A DNA stretch of 64,000 bases from positions 64,424,282-64,488,281 of the forward strand of contig NC_087066.1 of NCBI RefSeq assembly GCF_963678635.1, read 5' to 3'. Origin of the DNA: Symsagittifera roscoffensis (taxonomy: Eukaryota > Xenacoelomorpha > Acoela > Convolutidae). How positions within the stretch are numbered: position 1 is the stretch's first letter; every line of letters starts with the position of its first letter. The position numbers and the translations under genes are program-made. This document shows, in pieces, positions 43,391 to 56,542 of this stretch. Under the pieces are notes generated by a model. It ran no database searches and was not told the origin of the DNA. It saw nothing but the letters and a program-made list of their open reading frames with translations.

Positions 43391-46153
43391 AGAAGGCTGA
43401 AGTGGCTATCGAATATCATGTGGCTTTCGTTTGATGCTTAATAAATTATAACAGTTTTTTTAGCTCATCAAACGACCCGCAGAAACCTATTTGTGTCTTT
43501 CAACAGTACTCCTTTTCAAGGACTCATTTTCAAAAAACTCCCTTTCAAAAATTTTCCAATTCAGTATATTTCGCGAACTTTTTGAAATGCGAATTATATA
43601 CGCAATTTGGCTTTTTTTCAAGCAGTTAGCTTGATTGCCTTTATTTTATTACATTACAGTTTAATACATGCAAATTTATGTTTTTGATTTTGTAGCTCAC
43701 TTTTGCCGCAATTGCGTAGGGCATTCGACTACAAAATTTGAATGAGGTTTCAATTCCCGCTTGGGTGAATTCGTTTTCGGTGCTAAATATTAATTAATCT
43801 TTTTTTTTCTTTTTTTTCTCTCGTTAAACGCTACTTTGTGGCCTGTATTCGCTTGTGTTTTCGCGGTTTAATTTCTATTTCATTTCATAAATGGATTTTC
43901 ACTTTCAATAGTTTGGAAAAAGAAAAGGTGCTTTGTGACCCGGTTTTTTCTACTGGCGATAGTTTTTTGAATAAAGTGTCAATCATGAAACTTTGACACT
44001 TCAATCATTGAAAGAGCTCTAACGTGATGTATTTTCTTCTTCGATTTTGAAACCTAGTTTTGTGGGTGAAAAGAAAATTTTTTGAAGCAATAATAGAACG
44101 TAGTGAATGCACTTATATAGTTCATGTTGGCTCTTATTTTTTCAGCAGATTGTATTTTTTTGAGGTTTGAAGTTCTTTCGCTAAAACGACGCAATTAAAA
44201 AAATCCAGGTATTGCAAAAAAATGCGAATGAGTATTCATTTTTAAACGTTTCTGAGAAAACATAATCTACAAATATTTTCTTTAATCAAGAACGAAAAAA
44301 AAGTTATTGAAGAGGATTAGATACTATCGTTTTTCAAACCATAAATTATAAGAAATTGCGAATGTTTGTTTGTTTTTGGTCTGCTTGAGTTCAATAGCTC
44401 TTTTCCAGGGCTTTAAATTTCTTCATTAAAATTGCGTTTATGACTTCTTCATTAAAGTTACTATCTACCAGCAAATTGCCGTATTTCATGCCTACTGTTT
44501 GCTTAGCAGATTTTGCCACCTTTTTTATATTGGTTTAATCATCTGCAAATATATCTTCTGAAGGATTCTATCATTTCTTTCCCAATTCGAATCATCTGAT
44601 GGCTTATTAAAGAATTGATGCAAGTCTCTTGAATACTCCAGTATACTTGGCTTTAGTTTTTTCTTTAAAGTATAAATGTTCCTTTTCGAACAAAATGGCG
44701 GCCGTTTGCTTGTCTTTTTTGTTATGTGGGTTTAGTTGCCATATAACAAAATTTTCTTGTGCTGTAAGTTAATAAAATCTTTTTTTTATAGTTACTCCAT
44801 TAATTCATAAATTAACTAACATTGAGTAGAATATGTATTTTTTTTCGCTGAAAAAGTTTGTTTAGCGTAGATGGATTTGGGACCCAATTTTGTATATGTC
44901 GTATTGGCTATATTAAATTGCGTCATTTTTGCTTTGTTTGAAGTGAAACAAACGTTCTACGCCACTACTCTTTCCATAAACACAAAAAGATAAAAATCTT
45001 AGAATTTCAAAATTTACAGCTAAAAAGTTTTAATGACTAAATATTTGTTTTCGGCAAAGTTGACTTAATCCTTTCATTTGTAATTTAACGAGCCTTGATT
45101 CGATTTTGTTTCTTTTTTGTTTTTCTTGCTAAAAGCTTTATTTGGCTTTTTTTGTCTTTTTGGATTAGTTTCACAATGGTTATTTTAGTCAGCATTTTTA
45201 GCTATTCATTGAGCTAACGGCTGCTGTTATCGATAATATTTTGGTGCATAAAATTGAGTTCACGAGTTTTTGCGCGATTAGCTTAAATAATGTTTTGATT
45301 GAATTTTTTGTCAACAAATGTTTTTATTTATGGTTTGATTCTTTTTACCCTGTACTGTTTCTAACGGTACTCGTTGTGAAGATAGGCAATAGTTTTCGGC
45401 TTCATTAACTGAAAAGATGGAAAATAAAGGTTTTCAGGCTTTTTAAAGGAATCATCGATTGTTTTGTGAGTAGCTAATAGCATTGCAGGCAAATTTGTAA
45501 TTTACTTCTAATTTTTTTGCTGATTTGTTAAATAAAAAATTCTTTTTATGCTTCTTTGGTTCAGTGTTCTTTAAAACTAGTACTGCATTGCAAGTGGTGC
45601 GAAGCTCCATTTCGCCTCTGTGGCAATAATTTGATATTTACTAGTTAATAAAAACAATGATATAAGGTAGACAATGAGGCCAACTGTTTTGTGTTTTGAA
45701 GTCAATATTATGAATCAACTTCTAAGCTAGTTTCTATCAAAACTTGAATTTTACCGGTTTGATCATACTTTTTAGCTGTTTGTTTGTCTCTCGAGGGAAA
45801 TCGGGAAAAAACAATGATGGTGATATTTATGGTTATTCATGGTGAATTGCTCAATCAAATTTCATCGGTGCGAAATGTTTCGCATTTCGATAGCATTGTT
45901 GTTATGAGATATCGTTATAGTTTCCGTTATTGTTATTGTTCAGAGAAATTTTAGTTTCCGGTTTGATGATGCGTCAGATTGAACAAAAAGCTTTTGAATA
46001 ATATTTTGGATCACGGTTCAATCGGTTCACCTAATTTATTTTTATTTGTGATTTTTTGATCCCTTTGAATAGTCGCTTTGTGTCAAATCAATTGTTTTTT
46101 TTTGTAAAAACAAAATTAAAAGTTAGATCAACCGAATTTTTCATGATACAGTA
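43391..46153. other. Gene-free region upstream of the SLC10 gene
   Basis: AT-rich. Bases 43688-43775 are tRNA-like (GTAGCTCAC start, GGTTTCAATTCCCGC as B box), probably a SINE remnant. Bases 45590-45622 carry the dispersed GCGAAGCT hairpin motif. The promoter of the SLC10 gene should lie near the 3' end of this stretch, but no core element is clear. Confidence 0.5.
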
Positions 46154-49100
46154 ATGCCTCTCACAGTTTTAGTCACTCTGTTAACAGTTTCCTGTTTCTG
46201 CGAGACAGCGAAAGGTTCAAGTGCGAATAGTTCTTCATTGTCCGTTGAGTTTATTAATCCGGCAAAACCGAACACAAGTTCAGTTTACCTGGGCCACTCT
46301 ATGGATTTTGTCATCAGAGCTACAAGTGGTGTGTTAGAGGAAGTTCTGTGCGCTGCCGAGGGGAAAAATAAGTTTCTAACTTTGACGAAAGAATCTCTCC
46401 AGAACGAGACTGCAGCTGTCTTCGAATTGACTGCAGAAAGAATTGGTAAAACGCATGATCGAATATTTCGGCCTGTTTCAAACGATCTGTCATAGTGCCT
46501 AACAATTTACCCCTAACAAGAGCAACGCCGTTAAGCACGTGAAAATTTTAAACTTTTAATCATGACCACAATATTATAAGCTTGGAAGAAGGTCAATCAA
46601 GAAAGCTTTTTCGCATTTGACGGGTTCAAAACGTGGATTACTGTTTCTTATATGTCGGTTTATGACGATGTGGAGAATGTTCAAAAGTTAGAATTTAGTT
46701 TTCGTTTTTGGAGACTACTAACTTCATAATAGATTTAGCTTTCATATTTCACTGATATTATGGCATAGTCAGTACAAAAAGGTTGTTGCAAAAAATTTTT
46801 CAAACATTTCTTGTTTGATACCTTAAGAGTGCTTCTACAAAAAGATCACATTCTGCTATATGTCATGCCCAAATTTAAATTTTTGCTGTTTTAACCTTTA
46901 CATAAACGAGCGGGCAAATTTTATCGTTTTTTTTCACAAATACAGGCTACGAAGTGATTCGCTGCACCCAATTCAACAACGCATCAGCAAATGATTCTAG
47001 TTTGAACGTCGCAGATATCTTCTCCGATAGTTCGAACGATTTCCTGGAAATCAATATCACCATAATTCTGGAACAAAACTGGGTATATGCGGTGGCTCCT
47101 GGTGTGGCGACGTCAGTTCTTGTGACTCTCAATTTCTTGTTTGGAACCGACATATCTTTGAAGGATCTCAGGTTCATCACTCTGAGACCGAAACCTCTGA
47201 TTGCAGCAGCACTCTGTCAATTTGTTCTTCTGCCACCTGTTAGTTCAAAATTTAATGTCAAGTTCCGTAAAAAAGTTTTTGTTTTCGACCACACTTAACA
47301 CGTGGAGAAACTTTGATTGGATTCGTTTTTTTAACGTATAATCAGATATCTCAAATAAAAAGCAGATGTGGTTAATATCAGTTCATGTAATATTATGATT
47401 GGTTAGATGATCGAGTTTTTGGGGGATTTCTATTTTTCTAACAAATGACACCTTAGGTTGCAGATTTAACTTTGTTTTCTCTTTATTAGTGTGGTCTAGG
47501 AATAGCGAAGATGCTGCACTTTGAGCCAGATGTGGCCCTGGGCGTCCTCTTGATGGCCTGTGCACCGGGGGGAGGGGCCAGCAACTCTGCCACCTTCTTG
47601 GTCGAGGGGGAGGTGCCTCTCTCTATCTCAATGTCTTTCTTCAGCACCGCCCTCGCTGCAGGTTACAACGCTTTCTTTCTCTCACACAAATTTTATATTG
47701 GAGTGGTTTTCTAATTTTTCAGCTCTCCTCGCAAAATGGAGAGTTTAACAGTATAATAAATAGAATTGATTACATGTCAAATTTCATTCAGAACTCAGAA
47801 TGCATGGTCAAACTTGTTTTTTGTGGTCCGGAACTTCTAAGAAAACAACAGCAATTAATGGATCGAACTCGAAGCAAGGCGACTGTGAGCTTGCCAAGTA
47901 TTTATACATCATACTTAGATAGTTTTGTCAACATTTGTTCAAAATTGGTTATTTTTAGAGGAAAAGAGAAAAAAATCGTTTTTTTAGGGACGATGCCTCT
48001 GAACTTACTCATCTACAGCCGGTTTTTGACCTCTGACCCCAGCTTCACACCCTCCGATATATCTTACAAAACTTTGGCGACTGGTCTTGTGCTTATCGTG
48101 GTGCCTGTCTGTATTGGGATGGCATTGATAGCAAAGGCACAGAAAGTGACGCTGAAGATTAAGAAGTTTGTTCAACTATTCGTCTTGCTGCTTGTTGTGT
48201 TGCTGGTCGGATTAGGTAACTCGAGTCTTCCTCCTTTTGTAACTTGATCTTGATGATAGTTCAAAGTATTCCATGAAATGTCACAAAGTCATCAACTACA
48301 AAAACTGAGAAAATTGTTTAAAAACTATAAAAGTTACGCGATCATCTTCTGTTTTTCAGAAGAAAATAGATATTCTCGCAGATTTTGCCTCATGTTTAAA
48401 AATAATAAGCGTATTTTTTCGTTGTTTTTTGCCAACTTGGATTAACAAAATGCATGCTGATATGCTTTTTAAGCAAAAATTGAATTCCGATTTTTCAAAG
48501 TTAACAGTTAGATATCGACAACGTTTTTTTAGTTGCGTACAAGACGTGGTACGTGTTTCAATTACTGACTGGCAAAGACCTCCTGGGAGCTATCCTTCTT
48601 CCACTCTCTGGGTTCTCTCTCGGAACATTCGCCTCTGTGCTGATGCGACTCCGCTGCTCCCAGGTCAAAACCATCGCCATCGAAGTGGGTGAGTTTGGAT
48701 GTGACTACTCGTGACAGAAGGTCCAACTTGCAGAAAATTTCCAGCCAATCAAAATCTCGAAATCCTTTAAATCGTCCAGAGCTGCGGTTGACTCTTGCAT
48801 TTATTCTTGCATTTTATTGAGGACGGTAATCTGATTGGCTATTTTTGTCCTTTGTTCCATCTGTCATGAGGGCACTTTTAATTGTGACCTCAGCAAGTTC
48901 TTGGAGTCTGATTCCTAATAATGAATCTCCGACACCATAAGATAAAGTTCCAGCGTAGCGCCTATGAATAATCGACATAATAAAAAGCTCTCTAAAGGGG
49001 GTAGGATTTTTCAAAACAACGGAGAGTGAAATAACTCTTAACCCTTCCGATTAGCAAGCATTATCTAGTCGGACTTTTTCGAAGTTGTTTAAAAAATCAT

Positions 49101-52100
49101 TTGGCCAACTGTGTGATTTCCTCAACAAAAGTTACATTTTGAGCATATCTGCGTTTTAAATATCTTTTCTATTTACACTATCGCGCGTAGTGTATTATTA
49201 TGGCTCTACTTTTTTCCCAACCTAACTCTCTCATAAAAGTGCTAAGCATTTTATAGCATCTGTTCTCTGATTTTTTTGTGCTAGTGTTTGCTGATTGTTA
49301 CGAGCCCGTGAGGCTAAGAGGGAAGGAGGTGAGACTCCTAATCTCGAGGTTGCAAGTTCGAATCCGACTCGGCTCAAAGTTTTACTAACTCGAGGCTTAT
49401 TATTTCTACCTTTACTTATTTCACTTTCTAGAGCTTTTTTATCGTTTTGCCGCCAATGCTTGCAAATCGCAGCTTCGCCTCTGAGCTTAAAATTGTTTCT
49501 AGGTTGGTTCTAAGTTTCCTACTTAATTCCCCTCTATTTATTTTTTTTTCGCAAGTATTTTTTGCTTTAGTCGGTACGAAAATTGGCCAATGCTATGTCG
49601 ATTATTGCTTCGTTTGATAACGAATATTGCTTCGTTTGATGGCGTTTGTTTCTGCTTTGCGTGTGTGTGTTTTTACGGGATTTTAAATTTGAATTTCAAA
49701 ATATTTGATAGCTCAAGGATTTCTGTGATAGCAATTTTTTCAGCTCAACTGATTTCTGCTCAAGTATTTTCGGCTGGCTTACCGCTGGGTAAGTTATGTT
49801 TCGATGCTTATTGATCATTGGCAAGAGTTTTAAGTAGCATATTTTTCTCAAAATTGCGAGACAAATCTATGAAAATCAGAAATCATGGCAAACTTTTTTA
49901 AAGGATCGAAGCGTAGTGTATTATTACGAAGAATTTTTTTTGTAGCCTAAGTCGCAATTTAAAGTGCTCATTTGGAGGCACTTTTGGTATATTTCAATTT
50001 ATTCATATTTAAGTTTATTTAAGCGTAACCAATTTATTGGCATATCTTGCTGATTTTTTTTGGCTAGTGTTAGATCCAGTTTGAAAAAAAAAACAGGTAT
50101 AATTAAAATTTATGGGTTTTGTTGTTCAGTTGTTTTTATCGCGAGGCTGTGGAAAACTATTGCATTTTGTATTTAAGCACAAATTTTGTATTTAAGCAAC
50201 GCGCAACTTCAACCAAAAATCAAAAACTTCATTCAAACTCTTAGTGCACTCCATTTTGTCCTAAAAAACCCTTGACATTGATCCCAGAATGTCGAAACGA
50301 CCATCAAAATCCAGCTTCTTTTCCAAACTTAGAAGACCTTGCGATCATTCAACCAGAAGAAAACAAAAACGCCCTCTCCGGAATCTGACCCGGAACCTTA
50401 TCCAAAAGTTGACCTTCCTAGGGAGCAGAAGAGACGTCTCTGTCCCATTTCCAGGCTGCCTGCTGAACTAGAGTCATCTGAAGCCAAACTCGAGCCAAAA
50501 CATGAATCTCCTAGCATCATGGGTGTTACTGACAATGAGCTTCCTCCTCTGCTGGCGTAGATGAAATCGTCAAGCGATTCGGCTTCAAAAACCGGCGTTT
50601 AACTTTTCTATAAATATTTATTGCATAAGATTTCAAAAATTGATGACTTGTTACTTTGTGGTTATTTTGTGTATTTTTTTAAATTCAACGTTTATTTGAA
50701 CTTGTTTTTTTTGGAAAAATTAATGAAACCACCCCCTCGAAAAAATTTGACCTGGAATCTTAGATTTCTGCTGAGTAGCATGGTGCAGAAAGGTCAGTTT
50801 GAAAATTGGTTGTTCGAGACTCATCGTGCTTGCTACTCGTTGCCTTAGGTTGAGACAACGTTTCCCGGCCCAGATAGACAGAACACGAAAAATTACGTAG
50901 AATTTTCTTAGGCAGGGGCTGAAAACGGTTCTCTCTACTGAACTAACTGGCTTGTAGGTTGGTATTATCTCTTGAAGATAAGCTGCCCTGAATTAAATTA
51001 CAGTTGAACTAGTCAAAACTTATGAGAAAAAGTATGTGAAGATAAACTGCCTCAGATGACTAGTCAAAAGAATTTTTTTTGTAGCCTAAGTCGCAATTTA
51101 AAGTGCTCATTTGGAGGCACTTTTGGTATATTTCAATTTATTCATATTTAAGTTTATTTAAGCGTAACCAATTTATTGGCATATCTTGCTGATTTTTTTT
51201 GGCTAGTGTTAGATCCAGTTTGAAAAAAAAACAGGTATAATTAAAATTTATGGGTTTTGTTGTTCAGTTGTTTTTATCGCGAGGCTGTGGAAAACTGTGG
51301 AAGATTTTTTTCTCAGAAACTACTATGCCAATTTTTAAAAAAAGGTACCAAAAGAAAAACCGGCTGCTCGTCTATGTGTTTGTATATTTTGCTAGTCTCT
51401 TTTCATTTTACCTCACTTTCTGCGGCCTTCGAAAGTCTCAGTAGGGGGATTTTTTGCCTATTTGTTCTAATTTTTTCATTTTTTCAAATATCAATTTCGC
51501 AAATGTGAGATAAAGGTGCCAATCGAAAGAACGAGTTGCTGAAATCTCCGCTTTTCAAATTTGGTAGAAAAAAGATGTGGCGTCAAACAAGTCCATTTTT
51601 GACATTTAGGTTAATTTCTAGAACTTTTTGACTTTTCTCATAAACTACCCTGCCAAACCGAAGATTAATGATTTAACCAAAAGAAAAAAATCGTTTATGC
51701 GAATCTTAACGGAGCAAACGGCTATGCTATGTGGTTTGAAAACGGTATGGCCTTAGAAAATTTCTAATTTTTGAAGTTTTGCCGGTTTTATGGAAAATTA
51801 TTCTTTTTTTTTTTCAAAAACGAACCTGTTGATTCTAAGGTTTATAGTGGATTTTTGCTTGACTTAAAGTTTTTGCTTGATACTAACTGGATTTTTGCTT
51901 GACTTAAAATTTAGTTAATTAGAAGCGAATGTCAGTACTGTTTATTACCATAATTTATAAAATTACCAGCTCCGATTTTATTGGCTTTTTTTGCTCGGAA
52001 GATGACTTCGGCTTAATTGGTTTCGAGTTATGCTATATTGCTTTAACTGCCTCAAATTTGCATCGTTTGAAGGGCAGAATTATTTTTTGAGAGTTACATA

Positions 52101-54613
52101 TTTTGAGTTAGTAAATTGAACGCTTCGAATTTCACCACTTTTTAGTTAGTTTTATTTTATGATCAATGTTTTTTTTAGTCTCAACGGGTCTCTGTCCCAG
52201 TGAATTTTGCCTAAAAGTTAAGTTGACGCTGTTAATAAAGCTTCAAGACTTGTTTTCCCAATTTCAATTTCATTCGCAATAATTGTATAAAACTTTTGAG
52301 TGGCTTTTTTTTCTTTGGTTTTTGACACTAGCGATCTTCAGTGAGTGTAAGTGTTATACTACGCCCATTCTTTCTTTTCTTAACCTAAGTCGCAAATATT
52401 GTTGCTACTTTTGGAGCACCTTTACGGCTTATTGGTAGCATGTGCTTTTACCTTCGAATATCAATAAGCATCAAATGAACCAAAAAAGTTATTTGTTTCA
52501 AACGACATAATGATAAAAACTTGATTTCAGCATTTTTATAACTCAATATATCTCGCTGAAATGCATAATATATACATAATGTGGCTTTATGCTTTCCAAT
52601 TTGTTACATGCAAAATTAGTGTGGATGCCTTTAGTTTGTTGTATTCGAAACGATTACTTGCAAAATTAGTTTTAGCCGTTTCTTAAGCATTCGTGATCTA
52701 AAGGTCTGAAGCCCATACGTAGCTGAGGCTTATTTCTATCTTTTCTTAATTCACTTTATAAAGCAGCTTTTTGTCGTGTTCTCGCTAGAGTTTTCGCCTT
52801 GCCTCTAATTAAATTTATGTTTTTTTAAATGTTTTCATCTCATTTTCTGTCGACTAGTTAGTCATGCTATTTTTGTGGTGTTTCGTGATCGGTGCAGGAA
52901 CGAAAAAGCTCAGGGTTCGAAAATAGCAGGCCTTTTTTTGCAGCCTATCAGTTGATCTATTAAATGTTTTAATCTATTCCTGTAATGATTAATTAATTAC
53001 GCTTCCGATAAATTACTTACGTTCTATAAATACAAAGTTCAATGGTTTGAATCCGGCCAGGAGCTGTTTTGTTTTGTAAGCGGAAAATTGTCCTCGCGTC
53101 AAAAAATCTTTGTCGGACTTCCGTTTGTCTGGATTTCTTTATAGGCCTAGTTGCCTCAGCGTCAAATTCGCTTAAAATTCAGGCTTTTTAAAACTCAAAT
53201 AAAAATAAAACGTTTCAGTTTATTCCATTGTAGGGCCACTTTTTGATTTGCCTGTTTTTTGCTATAATTTGATTTTTTCATGCTAATCAATAAAAATTTA
53301 TTGTAAAAGTTGTTTTCTTCATAAATTTAAGGAGCGGTCTGTCCATATGGCGCAGTGGTAACACTCATGCTTGAGACGTCAAATCCCAGAAGTTTGATTG
53401 CAGTCGGGACCTGTTTTTGTGGAAACTAAAAATGCTCGATTATTTTAGACTTTCGTGTTATCTAACTTTTGTCGGCTTAGATCCCGCTGAAAGATTCGAA
53501 GTCTTTTTACCATTGAGCTTTTCTTAAGAATTCTAATGATGCAGGCTATTTGCTCCAGGAATGTTTTTCCTTTCGCAATTCTTATAACTTTTTGGCTAAA
53601 AAAAAACTATTTTTAAACGTTTCTTATTCAATTTTTGATTTGTCTTTTCATATGCTTTTAATCATAGTCATTCATTTTTGTATCACAATTGATGCGAAGC
53701 TCCGCTTTGCTTGTGGGTCGAGTCTCAAAAACGTTTGGTAAGCTTATAAACTGTTTTAATATGCAATTTTAGGACAATTATTTTGGTTATTATTTTTTCT
53801 TTCAATTTTTTAAAAAAATTTTTCACTCGCCATAATCAAATCGTTTGAAGTTATGATTGTGCCTGTTAGCAAAAATTTGAGAAAAAATCCGATTTGATTC
53901 TGTTTTTGCTCATGATCGAGCTCTAATGAATCATAAGTTTGTTAGAGAATGGCTGGATAAGGCCTACTCATGAAATTTGAAAGTTATTTTTGAAAATATG
54001 AGATATCGTTTTATGGTCCAGTTTTTCTACACCTGAATACCAGCATAAAGTTTTGTATCGCAAGTTATGCTAAAGCGCTGCTTCGCTTTTGTATTGTAAA
54101 ATTGGTCTTAACCAAATCGCCTGACCAGGAAAAACAGTTTGTTCCCAACTCTTGCGATCTTCGGTTATCAGTTTTTGAACAAAATAAACATTGATTGTGA
54201 GGTATAGTTATGAGTCTTGTGAGTCAATAAAGTTGATTTGTGTTTTAGGAATGCAGAACTCCTTAATAGTGATCGTAATGATAGGAGCTGTTTTCAAACC
54301 ACCCCAGTCTGATCTAAACGCCATCATTCCGGTCTGTGTAGCCTTCACAACCATATTGTCGGTTTTTGTTATATGCCTCATACATTTTGCTCTCCGAAGA
54401 TACAACACGTGGTACCAAGAGGTGTGCGACCAAAATAAACAGGAGCAGTTGTCGCAACGGAGACGTTTTGAGGGACTCGGGCAAAGTATACGAAGACGCT
54501 TAACTTCTGTTTCGGCATCGATTAGCCTACCGATTCGCAGAAATCCCACTGTTCAGAAATGTCCGACAGGTCAAGAGGACAAAGAAGCCATCATTGAACT
54601 GGAGAAAAACTGA
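46154..54613 (+). CDS. SLC10-family sodium-coupled transporter, complete six-exon gene
   Basis: Membrane transporter of the bile acid/sodium symporter family. Exons are 46154-46445, 46946-47238, 47490-47661, 47988-48215, 48533-48688 and 54249-54613; all splice sites are GT-AG, the phases agree, and they total 501 codons plus stop. A signal peptide (MPLTVLVTLLTVSCFCETAKG) precedes an extracellular N-terminal domain with N-glycosylation sites (to about residue 140), as in SLC10A3/SLC10A5-type proteins. The transmembrane core then follows. Conserved family motifs are CAPGGGASNSATF (sodium-site Ser-Asn), PLSISMSFFSTALA, and IAIEVGMQNSL across the exon 5/6 junction (Glu, Met and Gln of the sodium site). 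The C-terminal tail (about 75 residues) is cytosolic and basic. The fifth intron is 5.5 kb and repeat-filled. The exact paralogue and substrate are unknown. Confidence 0.93.
49295..49385 (+). repeat. tRNA-like SINE head in SLC10 intron 5
   Basis: GAGGCTAAGAGG (A box-like) and GTTCGAATCC (B box) lie about 45 bases apart, between GAGCCCG and CGGCTC ends that partly pair. The T arm does not pair, so this is unlikely to be a working tRNA. The sequence after it resembles that following the tRNA-like segments at 43.7 and 52.7 kb. Confidence 0.55.
49930..51296. repeat. 228-bp direct repeats flanking a 905-bp insert
   Basis: Bases 49930-50158 and 51069-51296 are almost identical (one A-run length difference noticed). 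They directly enclose ATTGCA plus the 905-bp segment 50165-51069. This has the form of an insertion with an exceptionally long target duplication, inside intron 5 of the SLC10 gene. Confidence 0.93.
50165..51069 (+). repeat. 905-bp duplicated segment, copy 1
   Basis: Matches 58096-59000 at a constant offset of 7931 bp with no indel and one difference noticed (C/T near 50870). It holds an open frame of about 73 codons (50339-50560; Pro/Glu/Lys-rich, no recognised domain, no ATG), and then a SINE-like body (about 50790-50965) with GGTTGTTCGAGACTC as B box. It ends inside a unit that is repeated again in copy 2, so copy 1 looks like the truncated derivative. Confidence 0.93.
53340..53420 (+). 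repeat. tRNA-like sequence in SLC10 intron 5
   Basis: TGGCGCAGTGGTAACAC is a near-perfect polymerase III A box. The B box region (AAGTTTGATTGC) is degenerate. It is probably a decayed SINE. Other B box-like sites nearby are 52912-52925 (GGGTTCGAAAAT) and 53043-53056 (GGTTTGAATCC). Confidence 0.55.
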
Positions 54614-56542
54614 AACCAATCTTCTTGATTCTTCGCTTTTTTCTTGTTATATTTATTTGACAACCAATTATCAGAACTGTAACATTGTTTTTTTTTAATG
54701 AAGTTAGCTTAGAAGAAACGAGAAAAGTAAAGTTCTGGGATGGTTCTCCAATCATGTTTCCGATCAAAGAAAAATATCAGGGAATCTGGGTCGAAATGAA
54801 AGGAAAAGACTTGTGGAACGACATGCGAATAGTTTTTTTGTTCGAAATCTTCCATAAAAAAATGCGATTTTTTTTTCAACGCTTTTCAAGCAGCAATTTT
54901 ATCCCTGTCAAAATTCGGCTCACACTCTTCCCTGGATAGAGATGATTTTTCCACTGATCCAGAATTCTAACAAAAGGACAGTGAAGATATTAGAAACGCT
55001 TTTCATGATAACAAGCCGAAAGGGCGATTTCCCTACCATTTAATGGGATGAAACAACATTTAACCCCTTACGCTCTGCTTACTCTTGTAAATAATTATGC
55101 CTCAATTTTGACAAAAAATTAGTTTTCTTAGAACCTTACGATGCAGTAAGAAAAAAAGTTAAGCAAGTTCATCCCAATTTTTTAGTAATTATTGAAATTT
55201 TAAGCCAAAAACATGAAAACTCTCGTTCAGCCGCTTATCATTAAAGCATCCTTATTTATAAAACTGTACATCAAACTACTCCGTTCAAGTTCCAAAAAAA
55301 CAAAATTTCAAAAAATCATCGAAATTTGAAGAATTTATAACAACTAAGTTAGGCGAAAATAAAAGATTTGTTCAGTTTGCGGATTACGTGTATAAGAGAT
55401 ACTCAAACTATTAGCAGAAATGGTAAGATATGACCACACAACCGGTTACTTTAATGGTTTCAACTCTAAAATTGAATAAGAAAAATCTTTGAGTGAAGAA
55501 AACAAAACAAATGTTTAGCAAGTAAAGTACGATTAAGAGAAGCAAGCTAAAAACTGCATCAACCAGTGTCCATACTTGTCAACGAGGTTTTCACTTTTGT
55601 CAACGGGCCCCAACGGGCCTTACTTTTATTGACTAACCAATGTTATGTTTCAGTGCGCACTGTACAGCTTGCAGTGTGCTAAACGACATGACTACTACGT
55701 TCACTGCCGATTCACTGCAGAAACAAATTCGACGTGACACGAAGCACGAAATCTTTGCATTTGTGGAAGAAGACTGTTTGTTTTTGTTTTTTACCAAAAA
55801 AGCAGCAACGGGCCCCAACGGGCCGATATTTAATAAATTCCCTGTTTATCGGGCCGCCAACGGGCTCGACTTGAATTATATCGGGCCGGGCCTCAATTAT
55901 GGCAGCCCGTTAACAAGTCTGCCGGAGTCAGAATCTCTTCAATACGTTTGCAAAGTCTGACTGACCCATCGATACTAAATTTCTTTATCAACATTGAGAA
56001 TTCAAAGGTTTACAAGACTATTTTAGTGATTGACTCACCTAAGAAGCAAATGCTAATTACTTTGTATTAATTGTTTTTTGTATTTTTGACAATTTTGCTT
56101 CTTGACTTTTTCCCTTTTGCTTTTTTTTTTACGATTTTTGTCTTGGAAAATGAAAATTACTATAAATAATTTCACTGACAATTGTCAACAAAGATAAATT
56201 GAATAAACGTTCTCATTCGGCGCTTTCTAAAAAACTGTAAGGCTTTCCGCGTCCGTTCGAGTTCGGTGCTTGGTAAATGATGATATAAAATCAATTATCA
56301 TTGTAACAAACCGTCATTGAGTACAATTTATTGTAAGTTGTAGATGCAGGCCGTAGTTTTCAAATTTTCAGTACCTCTTTGTAAAAACGTTTTCTTTTTT
56401 TCAAAAAACAGCCTAGAATCTAAAGTTGGAAAACGTCCCATTTGTGGAACATTGTTATCGAAAAACATCTGTGGGAAATGCAAGAACAGTTATAATATGT
56501 TATGTCAATCTACCAATTTGACTCCGTATTGGGTGTTGATTT
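54614..56542. other. Intergenic region with a GGGCC-rich short repeat pair
   Basis: This contains the 3' side of the SLC10 gene. AACGGGCCCCAACGGGCC occurs at 55603-55620 and again at 55807-55824, enclosing about 186 bp; further CGGGCC-rich motifs follow to 55920. The 106-codon frame across this block (55640-55960) is not supported as a gene. The remaining sequence is AT-rich. Confidence 0.5.

Noticed and set aside
47774-48247. 157-codon continuous frame taken as a single-exon gene
   Set aside because: Its 5' half is intron 3 of the SLC10 gene; only 47988-48215 is coding, as shown by the acceptor and donor and by the family alignment.
49297-49375. Possible tRNA gene
   Set aside because: A and B box-like sequences are present, but the T arm and part of the acceptor do not pair; a SINE head explains it better.
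55640-55960. 106-codon open frame
   Set aside because: It runs through the GGGCC-rich repeat, has no domain or signal peptide, and has no matching splice context.
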